Shown: positions 16,320 through 26,384 of the stretch, piece after piece | Numbering within the stretch: position 1 is the first letter of the stretch | Layout: every line of letters begins with the position of its first letter | Source: Frondihabitans australicus | Lineage (GTDB): Bacteria > Actinomycetota > Actinomycetes > Actinomycetales > Microbacteriaceae | Reading direction: 5' to 3' | Assembly (NCBI RefSeq): GCF_003634555.1 | Contig: NZ_RBKS01000001.1 | Span: 3,348,001 to 3,412,000, forward strand | DNA: 64,000 bases | Made by a program: the position numbers and the translations under genes | Notes under the pieces: generated by a model | Seen by the model: the letters and a program-made list of their open reading frames with translations, nothing else | What the model was told of the DNA's origin: nothing | Database searches by the model: none

Positions 16320-16436
16320 GGCACCAGTGAACCAGTCCGCCGACCCCGCCGCCAGGTCAATCGGGGCAGGGATCCTCAGAAATCAGGATCGCCGAACACC
16401 CGCTGGTCAGAGGCCTCCCCGCCGTACACCGGCGCG

Positions 16437-17735
16437 TCAGAAGTACGTGATGCCGTAGACCGGCCGATCGGGCATGAACATCGCCGTCGCCAGTCGCACC
16501 GCCGCGGGGTCGCGGTGCTCCACGAGGCCGGCTGCGGCGAGCGCCGTGACGGGGGTCCCGCCGACGAAGGCGCGTGCGAGCGTGGCCGTGTCGAGGGCCA
16601 GGTCGGCGATGGCCGTGGAGTCGTTCGCGTCGATCCTGCGCACCGATGCCGCCCCGTGCGACACCGACAGCTCGAAGACGCCCGCGCTGAAGCCGAGGTC
16701 GTCGTGGATCTTGATCGTGAGAGTGCCGTCGCAGGCGTAGGGCCGGGCGGAGAGGGCGGCCACAGGGTCCAGGATCCGGAACCACACGTGGTCCTCCTCG
16801 CCCGTCGTCTCGAGCGTGCGGCTCTCGACGAGCGCCTCGAGAAGCGGGTCGACGACGGGGGCGACGCCGTAGGTGATGCGGTCCACGAGGTCGACCGTGC
16901 CGATGAACTGCCAGAGGCCGAGGTACGCCTCGTCGGTGGCCGGCACGAGGTCGATGACCTCGAGCGCGGCGGTGTGCCCCTCTTCTTTCAGGCGGTAGGT
17001 GACGTACCCGTCGATGTCGCCGGCGGGCGAGTAGTACAGCGCGGCGCGGACGCTCTCGTCGAGCTTCGGCTCGTCGCCGCCGAGGCCGAGGCGGCGGTTC
17101 CAGAGCTGGTGCTGGCGGTCGACCGAGCCGGGGGTGCGGGCGTGGAAGCGCGCGAACACGTCGCGGGCGATCTCCTGGATGTCCGACGCGCGAGCCAGCT
17201 CACAGCGCCCGGCCGGGGGCGTCAGGAGCTCGAACCGCTTCTCGGGGCGGATGCTGATGCGCCGCACCCGGGTCGACGCGCCGAACCCGAAGCGGCGGTA
17301 GATGCCGGACTCGCTCGCCGTGAGGGCGGCCAGGGGGATGCCGTCGTCGGCGGCGTGCGTGAGGCGGGCCGTCATCATCCTGCGCAGCATGCCCTTGCGC
17401 TTGTGGGTCGGGCGGACCGTCACGTCGGAGATGAGGAGGGCGTCGAGCAATGCCCCGCCGCCGACGTTGATCGTCTTGACGTAGTCGGCGTAGGTGGCGA
17501 CCGGCCAAGTGGCGTCGAGCGAGCCGGTCAGGGGCCGGCGGTCGTAGATGCCGGTGTAGGTGCGGCCGTCGGCGACCGCGGCGACGGCGCCGACGGTGAC
17601 GCCGGAGGCCGAGTTGGTCTCGTGGAACGCGACGCGCGTGGCGGCGATCCAGTCGCGCGTGGCGGCGTCGGGCTCGCCGTCGATCACCACCGGGGTGAAG
17701 GTGCGGGTCTCGTACTCGTCGTCGAAAGCGGCCAT
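16437..17735 (-). CDS. Eis-like GNAT N-acetyltransferase
   Basis: The 432-residue protein matches the Eis family: an N-terminal GNAT domain with the acetyl-CoA loop (LISDVTVRPTHKRKGMLRRM, around residue 105), a second degenerate GNAT region, and a C-terminal sterol-carrier-like domain ending in a terminal Phe (PVYGITYF). In Eis the C-terminal carboxylate acts as the general base. Eis proteins acetylate aminoglycosides or other amines, but the natural substrate here is unknown. Start is fixed by a leaderless promoter. It is divergently oriented to nothing nearby and follows the MFS gene in the same direction. Confidence 0.85.
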   Translation of the reverse strand: MAAFDDEYETRTFTPVVIDGEPDAATRDWIAATRVAFHETNSASGVTVGAVAAVADGRTYTGIYDRRPLTGSLDATWPVATYADYVKTINVGGGALLDALLISDVTVRPTHKRKGMLRRMMTARLTHAADDGIPLAALTASESGIYRRFGFGASTRVRRISIRPEKRFELLTPPAGRCELARASDIQEIARDVFARFHARTPGSVDRQHQLWNRRLGLGGDEPKLDESVRAALYYSPAGDIDGYVTYRLKEEGHTAALEVIDLVPATDEAYLGLWQFIGTVDLVDRITYGVAPVVDPLLEALVESRTLETTGEEDHVWFRILDPVAALSARPYACDGTLTIKIHDDLGFSAGVFELSVSHGAASVRRIDANDSTAIADLALDTATLARAFVGGTPVTALAAAGLVEHRDPAAVRLATAMFMPDRPVYGITYF

Positions 17736-17741
17736 GCCCCG

Positions 17742-17747
17742 AGCCTA
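17742..17747 (-). promoter_or_regulatory. Leaderless -10 element of the Eis-like gene
   Basis: On the minus strand TAGGCT ends 6 nt before the ATG at 17735, and no ribosome-binding site is present. Confidence 0.65.
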
Positions 17748-17782
17748 TCGAGGCGACAGGGGGCACCGCCGAGCGGCCGCGC

Positions 17783-19195
17783 TCACGAGATCGTCGTCTG
17801 CGTCCCGCGCACGCGCAGCATGATCAGGAGCCCGGCCAAGAGCACGATGGCGATGCCGATCGCGCCGTACCGGGTGTCGCCGGTCGCCGAGACGAAGACG
17901 GTGAACAGCAGCGGCGCCAGGAAGCTGACGGCGCGACCCGTCGTCGCGTAGAGCCCGAACACCTCGCCCTCGCGCCCGGCCGGCGTGACCCGGGCGAGGA
18001 ACGACCGGCTCGCCGACTGCGCCGGGCCCACGAACAGCGACAGGAACAGCCCGATGATCCAGAAGCCGAGCTGCGCGTGGCCGACGAAGAGGATCGCGAC
18101 CGCCGACACCACGAGCCCGCCCAGCGACACGAGGATGATCGTGCGCGCCCCGAGCCGGTCGTCGAGGCTTCCCGCCGCGAAGGCCCCGGCGCCCGCCGCG
18201 ACGTTGGCGACGACCGCGAAGTAGATCACCTCGGCCGAGGTGAAGCCGAACACCTGCGCGGCGATGATCGCGCCGAAGGTGAAGACGGCGGCGATGCCGT
18301 CGCGGAACACCGCCGACGCGATGAGGAAGGTCAGCACCTGCCGGTTCGTCCGCCAGAGGCCCGCGATGGTGCGGAACAGCCGCCGGTACGAGCCGATGAC
18401 GCCGACGTGCTCGCGAACCCCGTCGTGCCGCGGGATCTCGGGCACCGACAGCATGAGCGGGATCGCGAAGACGCCGAACCACACCGCGGCCACCAGGATC
18501 GCGATGCGCACGCTCCACACCCCGCCGGCCGGCGTCGACGAGAGGCCCAGCAGGCCCGTCTGCCCCGCGACGCCGAAGCTCTGAAGGAACAGCACCAGCA
18601 GGATCAGCAGAAGCACGATCCCGCCCAGGTAGCCGGCGCCCCATCCCCAGCTCGACACCCGCCCCACCGTCTTCGGCGTCGACACCTGCACGAGCATCGC
18701 GTTGTAGTTGACGCTCGCGAACTCGAACACGAGGTTGCCGACGGCGAGCAGCGTGGCTCCGAGGACGAGGTACGGCGGCGCGGGCGCGACGAAGACCATG
18801 GCGGCCATGACCAGCACCAGGATCCCGGAGGTGATCCCGAGCCACCGCTTCCTCCGCCCCGAGCCGTCCGACCGCTGCCCGAGGATCGGCGCCAGGAGAG
18901 CGACGAGGATGCCCGCGATCGTCAGCGCCGTCGAGATGACGGTCGCGTTGTGCGACTTGGCCGCCACGAGGGCTGGGTTGGTCGTGTCGTCGCCCGCCGC
19001 CGCGACGATCGCCGGAGCCACGAACGAGCTCGATGCGAGGTAGGTCGAGAAGACGAACGTCGTCACCACGGCGTTGAACGCGGCCGAGCCCCAGTCCCAG
19101 AGGGCCCACGACACGATCCGGCGGCGCGGGATGGGGGCGGTGTCGGCGAGGGTTCCGGCGGCGTCCTGGGGCGCGGCGTCGGGCGTGACGGTCAT
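17783..19195 (-). CDS. MFS transporter of the UMF1/Atg22-like family
   Basis: The 470-residue protein has 12 hydrophobic helices and the family opening WALWDWGSAAFNAVVTTFVF, a variant of the YDWANSAF signature of UMF1 (unknown major facilitator) transporters. Other family stretches are DGSGRRKRWLGITSGILVLV in loop 2-3 and ASRSFLARVTPAGREGEVFG in the second half. The substrate is unknown; efflux of amino acids or other small molecules is known for distant Atg22 relatives. The start is supported by a leaderless promoter. Confidence 0.88.
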   Translation of the reverse strand: MTVTPDAAPQDAAGTLADTAPIPRRRIVSWALWDWGSAAFNAVVTTFVFSTYLASSSFVAPAIVAAAGDDTTNPALVAAKSHNATVISTALTIAGILVALLAPILGQRSDGSGRRKRWLGITSGILVLVMAAMVFVAPAPPYLVLGATLLAVGNLVFEFASVNYNAMLVQVSTPKTVGRVSSWGWGAGYLGGIVLLLILLVLFLQSFGVAGQTGLLGLSSTPAGGVWSVRIAILVAAVWFGVFAIPLMLSVPEIPRHDGVREHVGVIGSYRRLFRTIAGLWRTNRQVLTFLIASAVFRDGIAAVFTFGAIIAAQVFGFTSAEVIYFAVVANVAAGAGAFAAGSLDDRLGARTIILVSLGGLVVSAVAILFVGHAQLGFWIIGLFLSLFVGPAQSASRSFLARVTPAGREGEVFGLYATTGRAVSFLAPLLFTVFVSATGDTRYGAIGIAIVLLAGLLIMLRVRGTQTTIS

Positions 19196-19201
19196 GGCGT
19201 G

Positions 19202-19207
19202 ACGCTA
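19202..19207 (-). promoter_or_regulatory. Leaderless -10 element of the MFS gene
   Basis: On the minus strand TAGCGT ends 6 nt before the ATG at 19195. It lies just beyond the stop of the upstream kinase-like gene. Confidence 0.65.
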
Positions 19208-19211
19208 CCGC

Positions 19212-20273
19212 TCAGCGGTGAACGGGCGGTAGCCCCGGGTCCGCCGCGATCGTCACGCGCTGCGTCTCCTCGCCGTCGGTGGCCAGCACGGTGGCGACCG
19301 TCTCGCGCCCATCTGGCAGCAGGCGCGCCACGACGCGCCCGCCCGTGGCCGCGTCGAGCTGCTCCACCAGCGCGGTCTCGATTCGGTGGCGCACGTGGCC
19401 CGGCACCTCGGCCCCGGCGCGGTCATCGAGGAGGGAGACGTCGACGCCGCGGTGGCGGGCCCTCGTCGCGGCCTCCGCGACCGGCGTCGAGACGAGGCCC
19501 CCGGCCCGCAGGGTGTCTCGCAGGGAGGCCTCGACGATGCGGAACCACCTCCGGTCGTCGTCGGTGAGCTCATCCTGCGACAGGATCTTCTCGAGCGCAG
19601 GCGTGGCGAGCGCGCGCAGCTGCTCGAGGCGGGCGTTCTGCTCTTCGAGTGCGGCTGAGGCGGACGCCTCGTCGCGCACGCTCTCGATCTCGGCGAGCTG
19701 GAGGCGCCGCACGCGGGCGCGGGTCCGGGCGAGGAAGGTCGCGAAGAGCGAGACCACGAGCACGAGTGCGGCCGAGCGGATCACGTAGTTGACGCCCTCG
19801 AGCACGCCTCGGCCGACCTCGGCGCACCAGACGAGGGTGACGGCGGTCATGAGGCCGAACCCGATCCAGGCCCAGAGCGTGCGGCCGCGCATCGAGAGCA
19901 TGAAGGTGATGAACGAGACGGCGCCGAAGTTCCAGGTCGCCCAGCCGGTCGGCCCCGACGACGGCAGGTTGAAGACGTTGAACGAGCTCACGACGGCGAG
20001 CACCACCACCGGGATCGTGAGACGGGTCGGCAGGCGGTCGCCGTCGGTGCGCGTGAGGAGGAATCCGGACGCCAGGGTGCAGGCGAGCGAGACGAAGGTG
20101 AGGGCTGGCACGGTGTCGTAGCCGAGGCTGTCGAGCACAGCCGCGATGTGCACCACGGCGAACAGGCCGAAGAGCACGTTCGTCCCGACGCCGGTGAGGC
20201 GCAGGAACGACTCCTGCGACGGCGGGGTCGAGGCGACGGTCACGGGGGAGGGCGCCCCCGTCGCGCCGCTCAC
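19212..20273 (-). CDS. Membrane protein resembling a degenerate sensor kinase
   Basis: The 353-residue protein has about six N-terminal helices (residues 20-180), a short coiled coil (LQLAEIESVRDEASASAALE) and a C-terminal domain with ALVEQLDAATGGRVVARLLP and ATVLATDGEE, which sit where the N- and G-boxes of a histidine-kinase ATPase domain would be but lack the Asn and DxGxG residues. No phospho-accepting His box is clear. The GTG start overlaps the kinase gene by 4 bp. It may be a pseudo-kinase partner of that kinase; this is inference. Confidence 0.6.
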   Translation of the reverse strand: MSGATGAPSPVTVASTPPSQESFLRLTGVGTNVLFGLFAVVHIAAVLDSLGYDTVPALTFVSLACTLASGFLLTRTDGDRLPTRLTIPVVVLAVVSSFNVFNLPSSGPTGWATWNFGAVSFITFMLSMRGRTLWAWIGFGLMTAVTLVWCAEVGRGVLEGVNYVIRSAALVLVVSLFATFLARTRARVRRLQLAEIESVRDEASASAALEEQNARLEQLRALATPALEKILSQDELTDDDRRWFRIVEASLRDTLRAGGLVSTPVAEAATRARHRGVDVSLLDDRAGAEVPGHVRHRIETALVEQLDAATGGRVVARLLPDGRETVATVLATDGEETQRVTIAADPGLPPVHR

Positions 20274-21544
20274 GCCGCAGGCCTCTCCGCGCCCGCGCGC
20301 CAGCCGATCGTGACGGCCGTGCCGACCCCGCGGGAGCTCTCGATCGCCGCGAAGCCGCCGTCGATGGTCTCCATCCTGCTCAGGATGCTGACGCGCACGC
20401 CGAGCCGCTCGGGCGGGATGCGGCGGCTGTTGAAGCCCTGCCCGTCGTCGGCCACGCCGATCTCGACGCCCTGCGGGTCGGCGCTCACGGTCACGGTGCG
20501 CAGGACGCCGGCGGCCCCGTCGCGGGGCTTCGCGTGCCGGAGCGTGTTCCGCACGGCCTCGGCCGCCGCCTCGAGGAGGGCCTGCGCGATGTCGGCCGGG
20601 ACGGTGCCCGCTCCGTCGAGCTGCGTGACGAACCGGATGCCGTCGCTCTGCGACGTGACCGACGAGCGCAGGCGGCTGACGAAGTCGTCGTCGGTGAGCG
20701 GCTCGGCGCCGAGCGGGCTCTCGTCGCGGAGGGTGTCGAGGGTCGAGGCCGCCAGGGCCCGGAGGGCGTCGCGCGATGCCGGCGCCGGCCGCGAGGCGAT
20801 CAGGAGGGCCGACAGCACGTGGTCGTGCACGAGGGCGTCGATGCGCACGCGCTGCTGCACCCGGGCCGAGGCCTCCGCCTCGCGCGAGGTCTCGAGCCTC
20901 GCCGCGACGGCCGCGGCGTCCTGTCGAGCGGCGCTCTGCCGCGTCACGACGACCAGCGCGGCGAAGGTGCAGTTCATGAGGAGGTTGTACGTGGCGTCGA
21001 GTGCCGCGAGCCGTGCGCCGACGGCGGGGTCCGACATCGCCCGCACGTAGCCCGACAGCGCCGCCGACAGGATCACGTAGACCCACAGCGGCCTCGTCCG
21101 CCAGCTGATGGCGACCGCGATGGCCGGCACGGTGAGGATGTCGTTCGTCCATGGAGAGTCGAGATGCGGCAGCCCGACCGAGATCTGCTGCGTCGGCCAC
21201 AGCACGAGCAGCAGCAGGAACACGATCCCGTAGATCGAGCCGATCCATCGCATCACCCTCAGCGGCGCCCAGAGCGCCAGGGCCGCCAGGATCAGGGGAC
21301 ACCCCGACGTGAAGATCCACCCGCCCCAGCCGAACCACGGCGTGAGCAGCGGCAGCTGCGTCAGCGTCTTGCCGAGGCCGACCGCCGAGTAGACCAGGCC
21401 GCCGATGCCGACGGCGAGGTACAGGACCCGCAGGATGCGCTCGCTCGCGCCGCCCTCGTCCGCATGCCGCACGGCGGTCTCCGTCTCGGCGCCGATCCGC
21501 CGGTCCGCTCGCCCGAGGGCTCGCCGCACGCCGAGGGTCGTCAT
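20270..21544 (-). CDS. Sensor histidine kinase (NarL-type partner)
   Basis: The 424-residue protein has six membrane helices (residues about 40-215), a coiled linker with a possible phospho-acceptor region (IDALVHDHVLSALLIASR, His in the LHDxVL-type box), and an ATPase domain with N-box AAAEAVRNTLRHAKP, G1 box VADDGQGFN and SSRGVGTAVTIGWRAG. Family kinases of this build pair with LuxR-type regulators. The ATG overlaps the regulator stop by one base (TGATG). The signal is unknown, but membrane embedding without a large outer domain suggests a membrane or intramembrane cue. Confidence 0.85.
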   Translation of the reverse strand: MTTLGVRRALGRADRRIGAETETAVRHADEGGASERILRVLYLAVGIGGLVYSAVGLGKTLTQLPLLTPWFGWGGWIFTSGCPLILAALALWAPLRVMRWIGSIYGIVFLLLLVLWPTQQISVGLPHLDSPWTNDILTVPAIAVAISWRTRPLWVYVILSAALSGYVRAMSDPAVGARLAALDATYNLLMNCTFAALVVVTRQSAARQDAAAVAARLETSREAEASARVQQRVRIDALVHDHVLSALLIASRPAPASRDALRALAASTLDTLRDESPLGAEPLTDDDFVSRLRSSVTSQSDGIRFVTQLDGAGTVPADIAQALLEAAAEAVRNTLRHAKPRDGAAGVLRTVTVSADPQGVEIGVADDGQGFNSRRIPPERLGVRVSILSRMETIDGGFAAIESSRGVGTAVTIGWRAGAERPAA

Positions 21545-22242
21545 CAGGCGCGCCCCGGCCCCCGCCGGATCCCGTCGCCGAGCCGCTGTCCGCCCTCGGT
21601 GATCAGGCCGTCCTCGGCCGCGCGACGGTGGAGGTCGACCTTGGTGTGGGCCGGGCGCCCGGCGTTGGCGTACTTCGCCCGGATCCGGGAGACGTAGTTC
21701 GCGACCGTCGATTTCGACAGGTTCGTCAGGTAGGCGACCGACTGGGCCTTCTCGCCCGAGGCGTAGAGGGCGAGGATCTCGCGCTCGCGGGCGCTCAGGC
21801 CGGCGTCGGCGAGGCCGGCGTCGCCGTCGATGGCCGCCGCCCAGTCGAGACCGGCCACGGTCGCACCGCTCGCGGCGTCGCGGATCGCCTCGACGAGCTC
21901 CTCGACGGGCTGCGACTTGCGCACGATGCCGAGCACGCCCGCCTTGGCGGCGGCCCGGATGAGGTTGGGGTCCTCGGCCGCGGTGAGGATGAGCACGTCG
22001 ACCCCGGCGTCGAGGAGGCTGCGGATGTTGTCCGTGGCGCTCGATCCGTCGCCGAGTCGGAGGTCGAGGACGACCAGGTCGACGGGGGTGGCGGCGAGAT
22101 CGAGTGCGGTCACGGTCGACGACACGGTGACCACGTTGATGTCGGGGTACTCCCGCAGCAGTTCGGCGAATCCGACGGCGACGATCTGGTGATCCTCCAC
22201 CAGCGCCACGCGCAGGACGGGCAGCTCGGCGGTCTCTCCCAT
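21544..22242 (-). CDS. NarL/FixJ-type response regulator
   Basis: The 232-residue regulator has a receiver domain (RVALVEDHQIVAVGFAELLR; phospho-acceptor Asp in LVVLDLRLGDG near residue 59; conserved Thr and Lys in LILTAAED and IVRKSQ) and a C-terminal LuxR-type helix-turn-helix (LSAREREILALYASGEKAQS, then SKSTVANYVSRIRAKY). It is the first gene of the regulator-kinase-pseudokinase operon. A ribosome site GGAGGAG lies just before the ATG. A TAGACT box about 20 nt further upstream on the minus strand may be its -10. Confidence 0.92.
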   Translation of the reverse strand: MGETAELPVLRVALVEDHQIVAVGFAELLREYPDINVVTVSSTVTALDLAATPVDLVVLDLRLGDGSSATDNIRSLLDAGVDVLILTAAEDPNLIRAAAKAGVLGIVRKSQPVEELVEAIRDAASGATVAGLDWAAAIDGDAGLADAGLSAREREILALYASGEKAQSVAYLTNLSKSTVANYVSRIRAKYANAGRPAHTKVDLHRRAAEDGLITEGGQRLGDGIRRGPGRA

Positions 22243-22439
22243 GCATCTCCTCCAGTCGAAAGTCTAAAAGCCTCAGGTTCACCGTCCGACCCCACCGTAC
22301 CCCCCGTTCGGGTGCCAACATTTCTGTCCCTACCGCCGAACTGAACAGGCTGGAAGACTTTCTCGAGTCGGACGCGACCCCTGGTCGAGGCCGACCTCGA
22401 TGCCCGAACATCGAGAGCGCCGGAACACGACAGCGCAGA

Positions 22440-22590
22440 GGGGCTGCCGCGACATCTGCGGGGGAACGAGACACGATCGGTGGGGGGCCACGATTGCTCT
22501 CGTCGCCAGTCGCGGCAGCTCCAGCCGGCGCCTTCAGGCCGGGGGAATCAGTGCAAGGGGCAGGATCCGCGGATCCTGCCCCTTCTTCTC
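22440..22590 (+). ncRNA. Candidate structured small RNA upstream of dnaK
   Basis: Bases 22440-22453 pair with 22509-22522 over 14 bp (one G-U), enclosing a second stem of 22466-22483 with 22488-22503 (one bulge, one small internal loop, GGGG loop). A third hairpin lies at 22525-22542 (CCGGC with GCCGG), and the block ends in a 30-bp perfect palindrome plus a T-rich run, like a terminator. I know no family that it matches. It could instead be an untranslated structural region; no promoter is obvious. Confidence 0.35.
22555..22584 (+). terminator. 30-bp perfect palindrome, terminator-like
   Basis: AAGGGGCAGGATCC, centre GC, then the exact complement, followed by TTCTTCTC-type bases on the plus strand. 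It contains two head-to-head copies of the over-represented octamer GCAGGATC. Terminator function for a plus-strand RNA is inferred. Confidence 0.55.
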
Positions 22591-22623
22591 GTCCCCGGGC
22601 GCTCTCGATGCCTCTCAGCAGAA

Positions 22624-22644
22624 GTTGAGCCCGTTCGACTCAAG
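22624..22644. promoter_or_regulatory. HspR operator (HAIR) 1 of dnaK
   Basis: GTTGAGC, 7 bp, ACTCAAG. The HAIR consensus is CTTGAGT-N7-ACTCAAG; 12 of 14 positions agree. It lies just upstream of the -35 element of dnaK. Confidence 0.85.
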
Positions 22645-22660
22645 TTCTTGGCTTTCCGAC

Positions 22661-22688
22661 TTGACTCCCCCACACGTGTGCGTAAACT
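22661..22688 (+). promoter_or_regulatory. dnaK promoter, -35 and -10
   Basis: TTGACT (22661-22666) and TAAACT (22683-22688) are spaced by 16 bp, a good vegetative promoter. HAIR 2 overlaps the -10 end and HAIR 1 lies upstream of the -35, so HspR binding should block RNA polymerase. Confidence 0.8.
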
Positions 22689-22707
22689 TGAGTGCATCGG
22701 GCTCAAC
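22687..22707. promoter_or_regulatory. HspR operator (HAIR) 2 of dnaK
   Basis: CTTGAGT, 7 bp, GCTCAAC. It overlaps the last bases of the -10 and the transcription start region. The left arm is perfect and the right arm matches 5 of 7 positions. Confidence 0.85.
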
Positions 22708-22762
22708 CCCGATCCTCACGCTTTCATCAGCCCAGGCAACACGCACAAAGGAGAACAGCCAC

Positions 22763-24622
<1,860 letters not shown>

Positions 24623-24625
24623 TCG

Positions 24626-25267
24626 ATGAGCGACGACAACACGACCCCCGACGGCAGCACCGGTCCCGACGACCGCGTCGACCCTCAGGCGGAGCCCCAG
24701 CCCCAGTCGGCCGGGGCCCCGTCGGAGGACGGCGGCACGGCCGACGTCGACGACGCCTCCGAGCTGATCGACGCCGAGGGCCCCGACGTCGAGCTCCCCG
24801 AGACCGAGGGTCTCAGCGCCGACGACGAGGCGATCCTCGATCAGGCCTCGGCGGACCTCGTCGCCGAGATGCGTCAGGACATGCTGCGCGCCCAGGCCGA
24901 GCTGGTGAACTTCCGCAAGCGCGTCGAGCGCGATCGGGAGGCCAATCGCGATGTCGTGATCGCCGAGGTCATTCGCGCGATCCTGCCGGCCCTCGACGAC
25001 CTCACGCGAGCGGAGGCTCACGGCGACCTCGACGAGGGGCCGATGCAGGTCATCGCGCAGAAGCTCCGGTCGGGCTTCGACCGATTCGGCCTCACTCAGG
25101 TGGGGGCGAAGGGCGACGTGTTCGACCCGAAGTTCCACGAGGCGATCGTGCAGCTGCCGAACCCCGAGGTGACCGTCAACACGGTCGCCGACGTGATCGA
25201 GCCCGGCTACGTCCTCGGCGAGCGCGTGCTGCGCGCTGCCAAGGTCGCCGTCTCGGTCCCGGCGTAG
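24626..25267 (+). CDS. grpE: GrpE nucleotide exchange factor
   Basis: The 213-residue protein starts 3 bp after dnaK. Residues 1-75 are an acidic Pro/Glu/Asp-rich extension; from about residue 80 the long coiled-coil (MLRAQAELVNFRKRVERDRE) leads into the beta-domain, which contains the family signature of GrpE (DRFGLTQVGAKGDVFDPKFH, then VADVIEPGYVLGERVLRAAK). It releases ADP from DnaK. The acidic start is longer than in most GrpE proteins but is common in actinobacteria. Confidence 0.97.
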   Translation: MSDDNTTPDGSTGPDDRVDPQAEPQPQSAGAPSEDGGTADVDDASELIDAEGPDVELPETEGLSADDEAILDQASADLVAEMRQDMLRAQAELVNFRKRVERDREANRDVVIAEVIRAILPALDDLTRAEAHGDLDEGPMQVIAQKLRSGFDRFGLTQVGAKGDVFDPKFHEAIVQLPNPEVTVNTVADVIEPGYVLGERVLRAAKVAVSVPA

Positions 25268-25379
25268 CAACCCCCGGCGCCTCTGGCGCCACCGGCGGCG
25301 GGCTCCTCGACGGGGCCCGCCGCCCCCATACTCTTCACACACGCGAATCGCGTGTGCCCCACACGAAAGGCTGCGACGC
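25268..25379 (+). promoter_or_regulatory. Three consecutive hairpins between grpE and dnaJ
   Basis: Hairpins are at 25276-25290 (GGCGCC, TCT, GGCGCC), 25294-25324 (GGCGGCGGG with CCCGCCGCC) and 25338-25356 (CACACGCG, AAT, CGCGTGTG). There is no U-run, so they are not a classic terminator. They may limit read-through or protect mRNA ends and so set the dnaK/grpE to dnaJ/hspR ratio; this is inference. Confidence 0.5.
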
Positions 25380-26357
25380 TTGGCAAGCCAGGACTGGTTC
25401 GACAAGGACTTCTACGCCGTTCTGGGCGTCTCGAAAGACGTCACGCCCGCCGAGCTGAAGAAGGTCTACCGCAAGCTCGCGCGCCAGTACCACCCCGACT
25501 CGAATCCCGGCGACGCCGCGGCCGAGGCGAAGTTCAAGGAGATCAGCGAGGCGCACTCGGTGCTCTCGGACCCGGAGCAGCGCAAGGAGTACGACCAGAT
25601 CCGCGCGATGGGCTCCGGAGCCCGGTTCACGGCCGGCTCGGGCGCACAGGGCGGCGGCGGCTTCGAGGACGTCTTCGGCGGCATGTTCGGCCAGGGCGGC
25701 GGCGGAGGCGGTCGTCGTGGCGGTTTCGAGGACATCTTCAGCGGCATGTTCGGCGGCGGCGGCTTCGGCCAGACCTCCGGCGGCTTCCGCGGCTACGGCG
25801 GCCCGACGAAGGGCAACGACATCGTCGCCTCGACGACCCTCGACTTCAAGACGGCGGTCACCGGCGAGACGATCACGCTCAGCCAGTCGCAGGGCAAGCC
25901 GATCAAGGTGCGGATCCCCGCCGGTGTCACGAACGGCCAGAAGATCCGTCTCCGCGGTCGCGGCGAGCCCAGCCGCGACGGTGGCGAGGCCGGCGACATC
26001 GTGCTCACCGTGGCGGTCCGCCCGCACCCGGTCTTCGAGCGCGACGGCCTGAACCTGCGCCTCGACGTGCCGGTCACCTTCGCCGAGGCCGCGCTGGGCG
26101 CGACCATCGAGGTGCCGACGCTGGCCGGCGACCCGGTTCGCCTCCGCGTGGCGCCCGGCACCCCGTCGGGCCGCGTCCTGCGAGTCAAGGGCCGCGGCGT
26201 CGACGCCAAGGAGGGCAAGGGCGACCTGCTCGCCACCGTCCAGGTGGCCGTGCCGTCGCACCTCAGCGACAAGGCCCGCGAGGCTGTCGAGGCTTTGCGC
26301 GACGCCCTGCCCGACGAGAACCCCCGTGCCGATCTGCTCGATCGGGCGCGCCAGTAG
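25380..26357 (+). CDS. dnaJ: DnaJ-type co-chaperone without zinc domain (CbpA-like)
   Basis: The 325-residue protein starts at TTG with GAAAGG upstream. The J-domain is at residues 1-70 (DFYAVLGVSKDVTPAELKKV, HPD motif in YHPDSNPGD), then a Gly/Phe-rich region (residues about 80-140) with two FEDxFxGMFG repeats, and the C-terminal peptide-binding domains (from KGNDIVASTTLDFKTAVTG). The protein has no cysteine, so the zinc-finger domain of classical DnaJ is absent and it is a class B protein. It lies in the dnaK operon position normally held by the zinc type. Confidence 0.94.
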   Translation: MASQDWFDKDFYAVLGVSKDVTPAELKKVYRKLARQYHPDSNPGDAAAEAKFKEISEAHSVLSDPEQRKEYDQIRAMGSGARFTAGSGAQGGGGFEDVFGGMFGQGGGGGGRRGGFEDIFSGMFGGGGFGQTSGGFRGYGGPTKGNDIVASTTLDFKTAVTGETITLSQSQGKPIKVRIPAGVTNGQKIRLRGRGEPSRDGGEAGDIVLTVAVRPHPVFERDGLNLRLDVPVTFAEAALGATIEVPTLAGDPVRLRVAPGTPSGRVLRVKGRGVDAKEGKGDLLATVQVAVPSHLSDKAREAVEALRDALPDENPRADLLDRARQ

Positions 26358-26384
26358 CTACCCTCGTGTGAAGGAGGCCAGGCA

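Larger units (their letters stand above)
22243..22762 (+). promoter_or_regulatory. 520-bp intergenic region upstream of dnaK
   Basis: The region has no coding signal. From left to right it holds the response-regulator promoter, a hairpin at 22396-22415 (CTCGATG, loop CCCGAA, CATCGAG), the candidate structured RNA with terminator (22440-22590), and the HspR-controlled dnaK promoter. It is the only gene-free stretch over 300 bp in the window. Confidence 0.8.

Noticed and set aside
16326-16331. Leaderless promoter TTCACT for the glyoxalase-like gene
   Set aside because: The spacing is right but position 2 is T rather than A, so I did not list it as a feature.
22440-22590. 6C RNA on the minus strand (runs of C in two loops)
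   Set aside because: Some C-runs exist on that strand, but the two-hairpin consensus is not met and the T-rich flank favours the plus strand.
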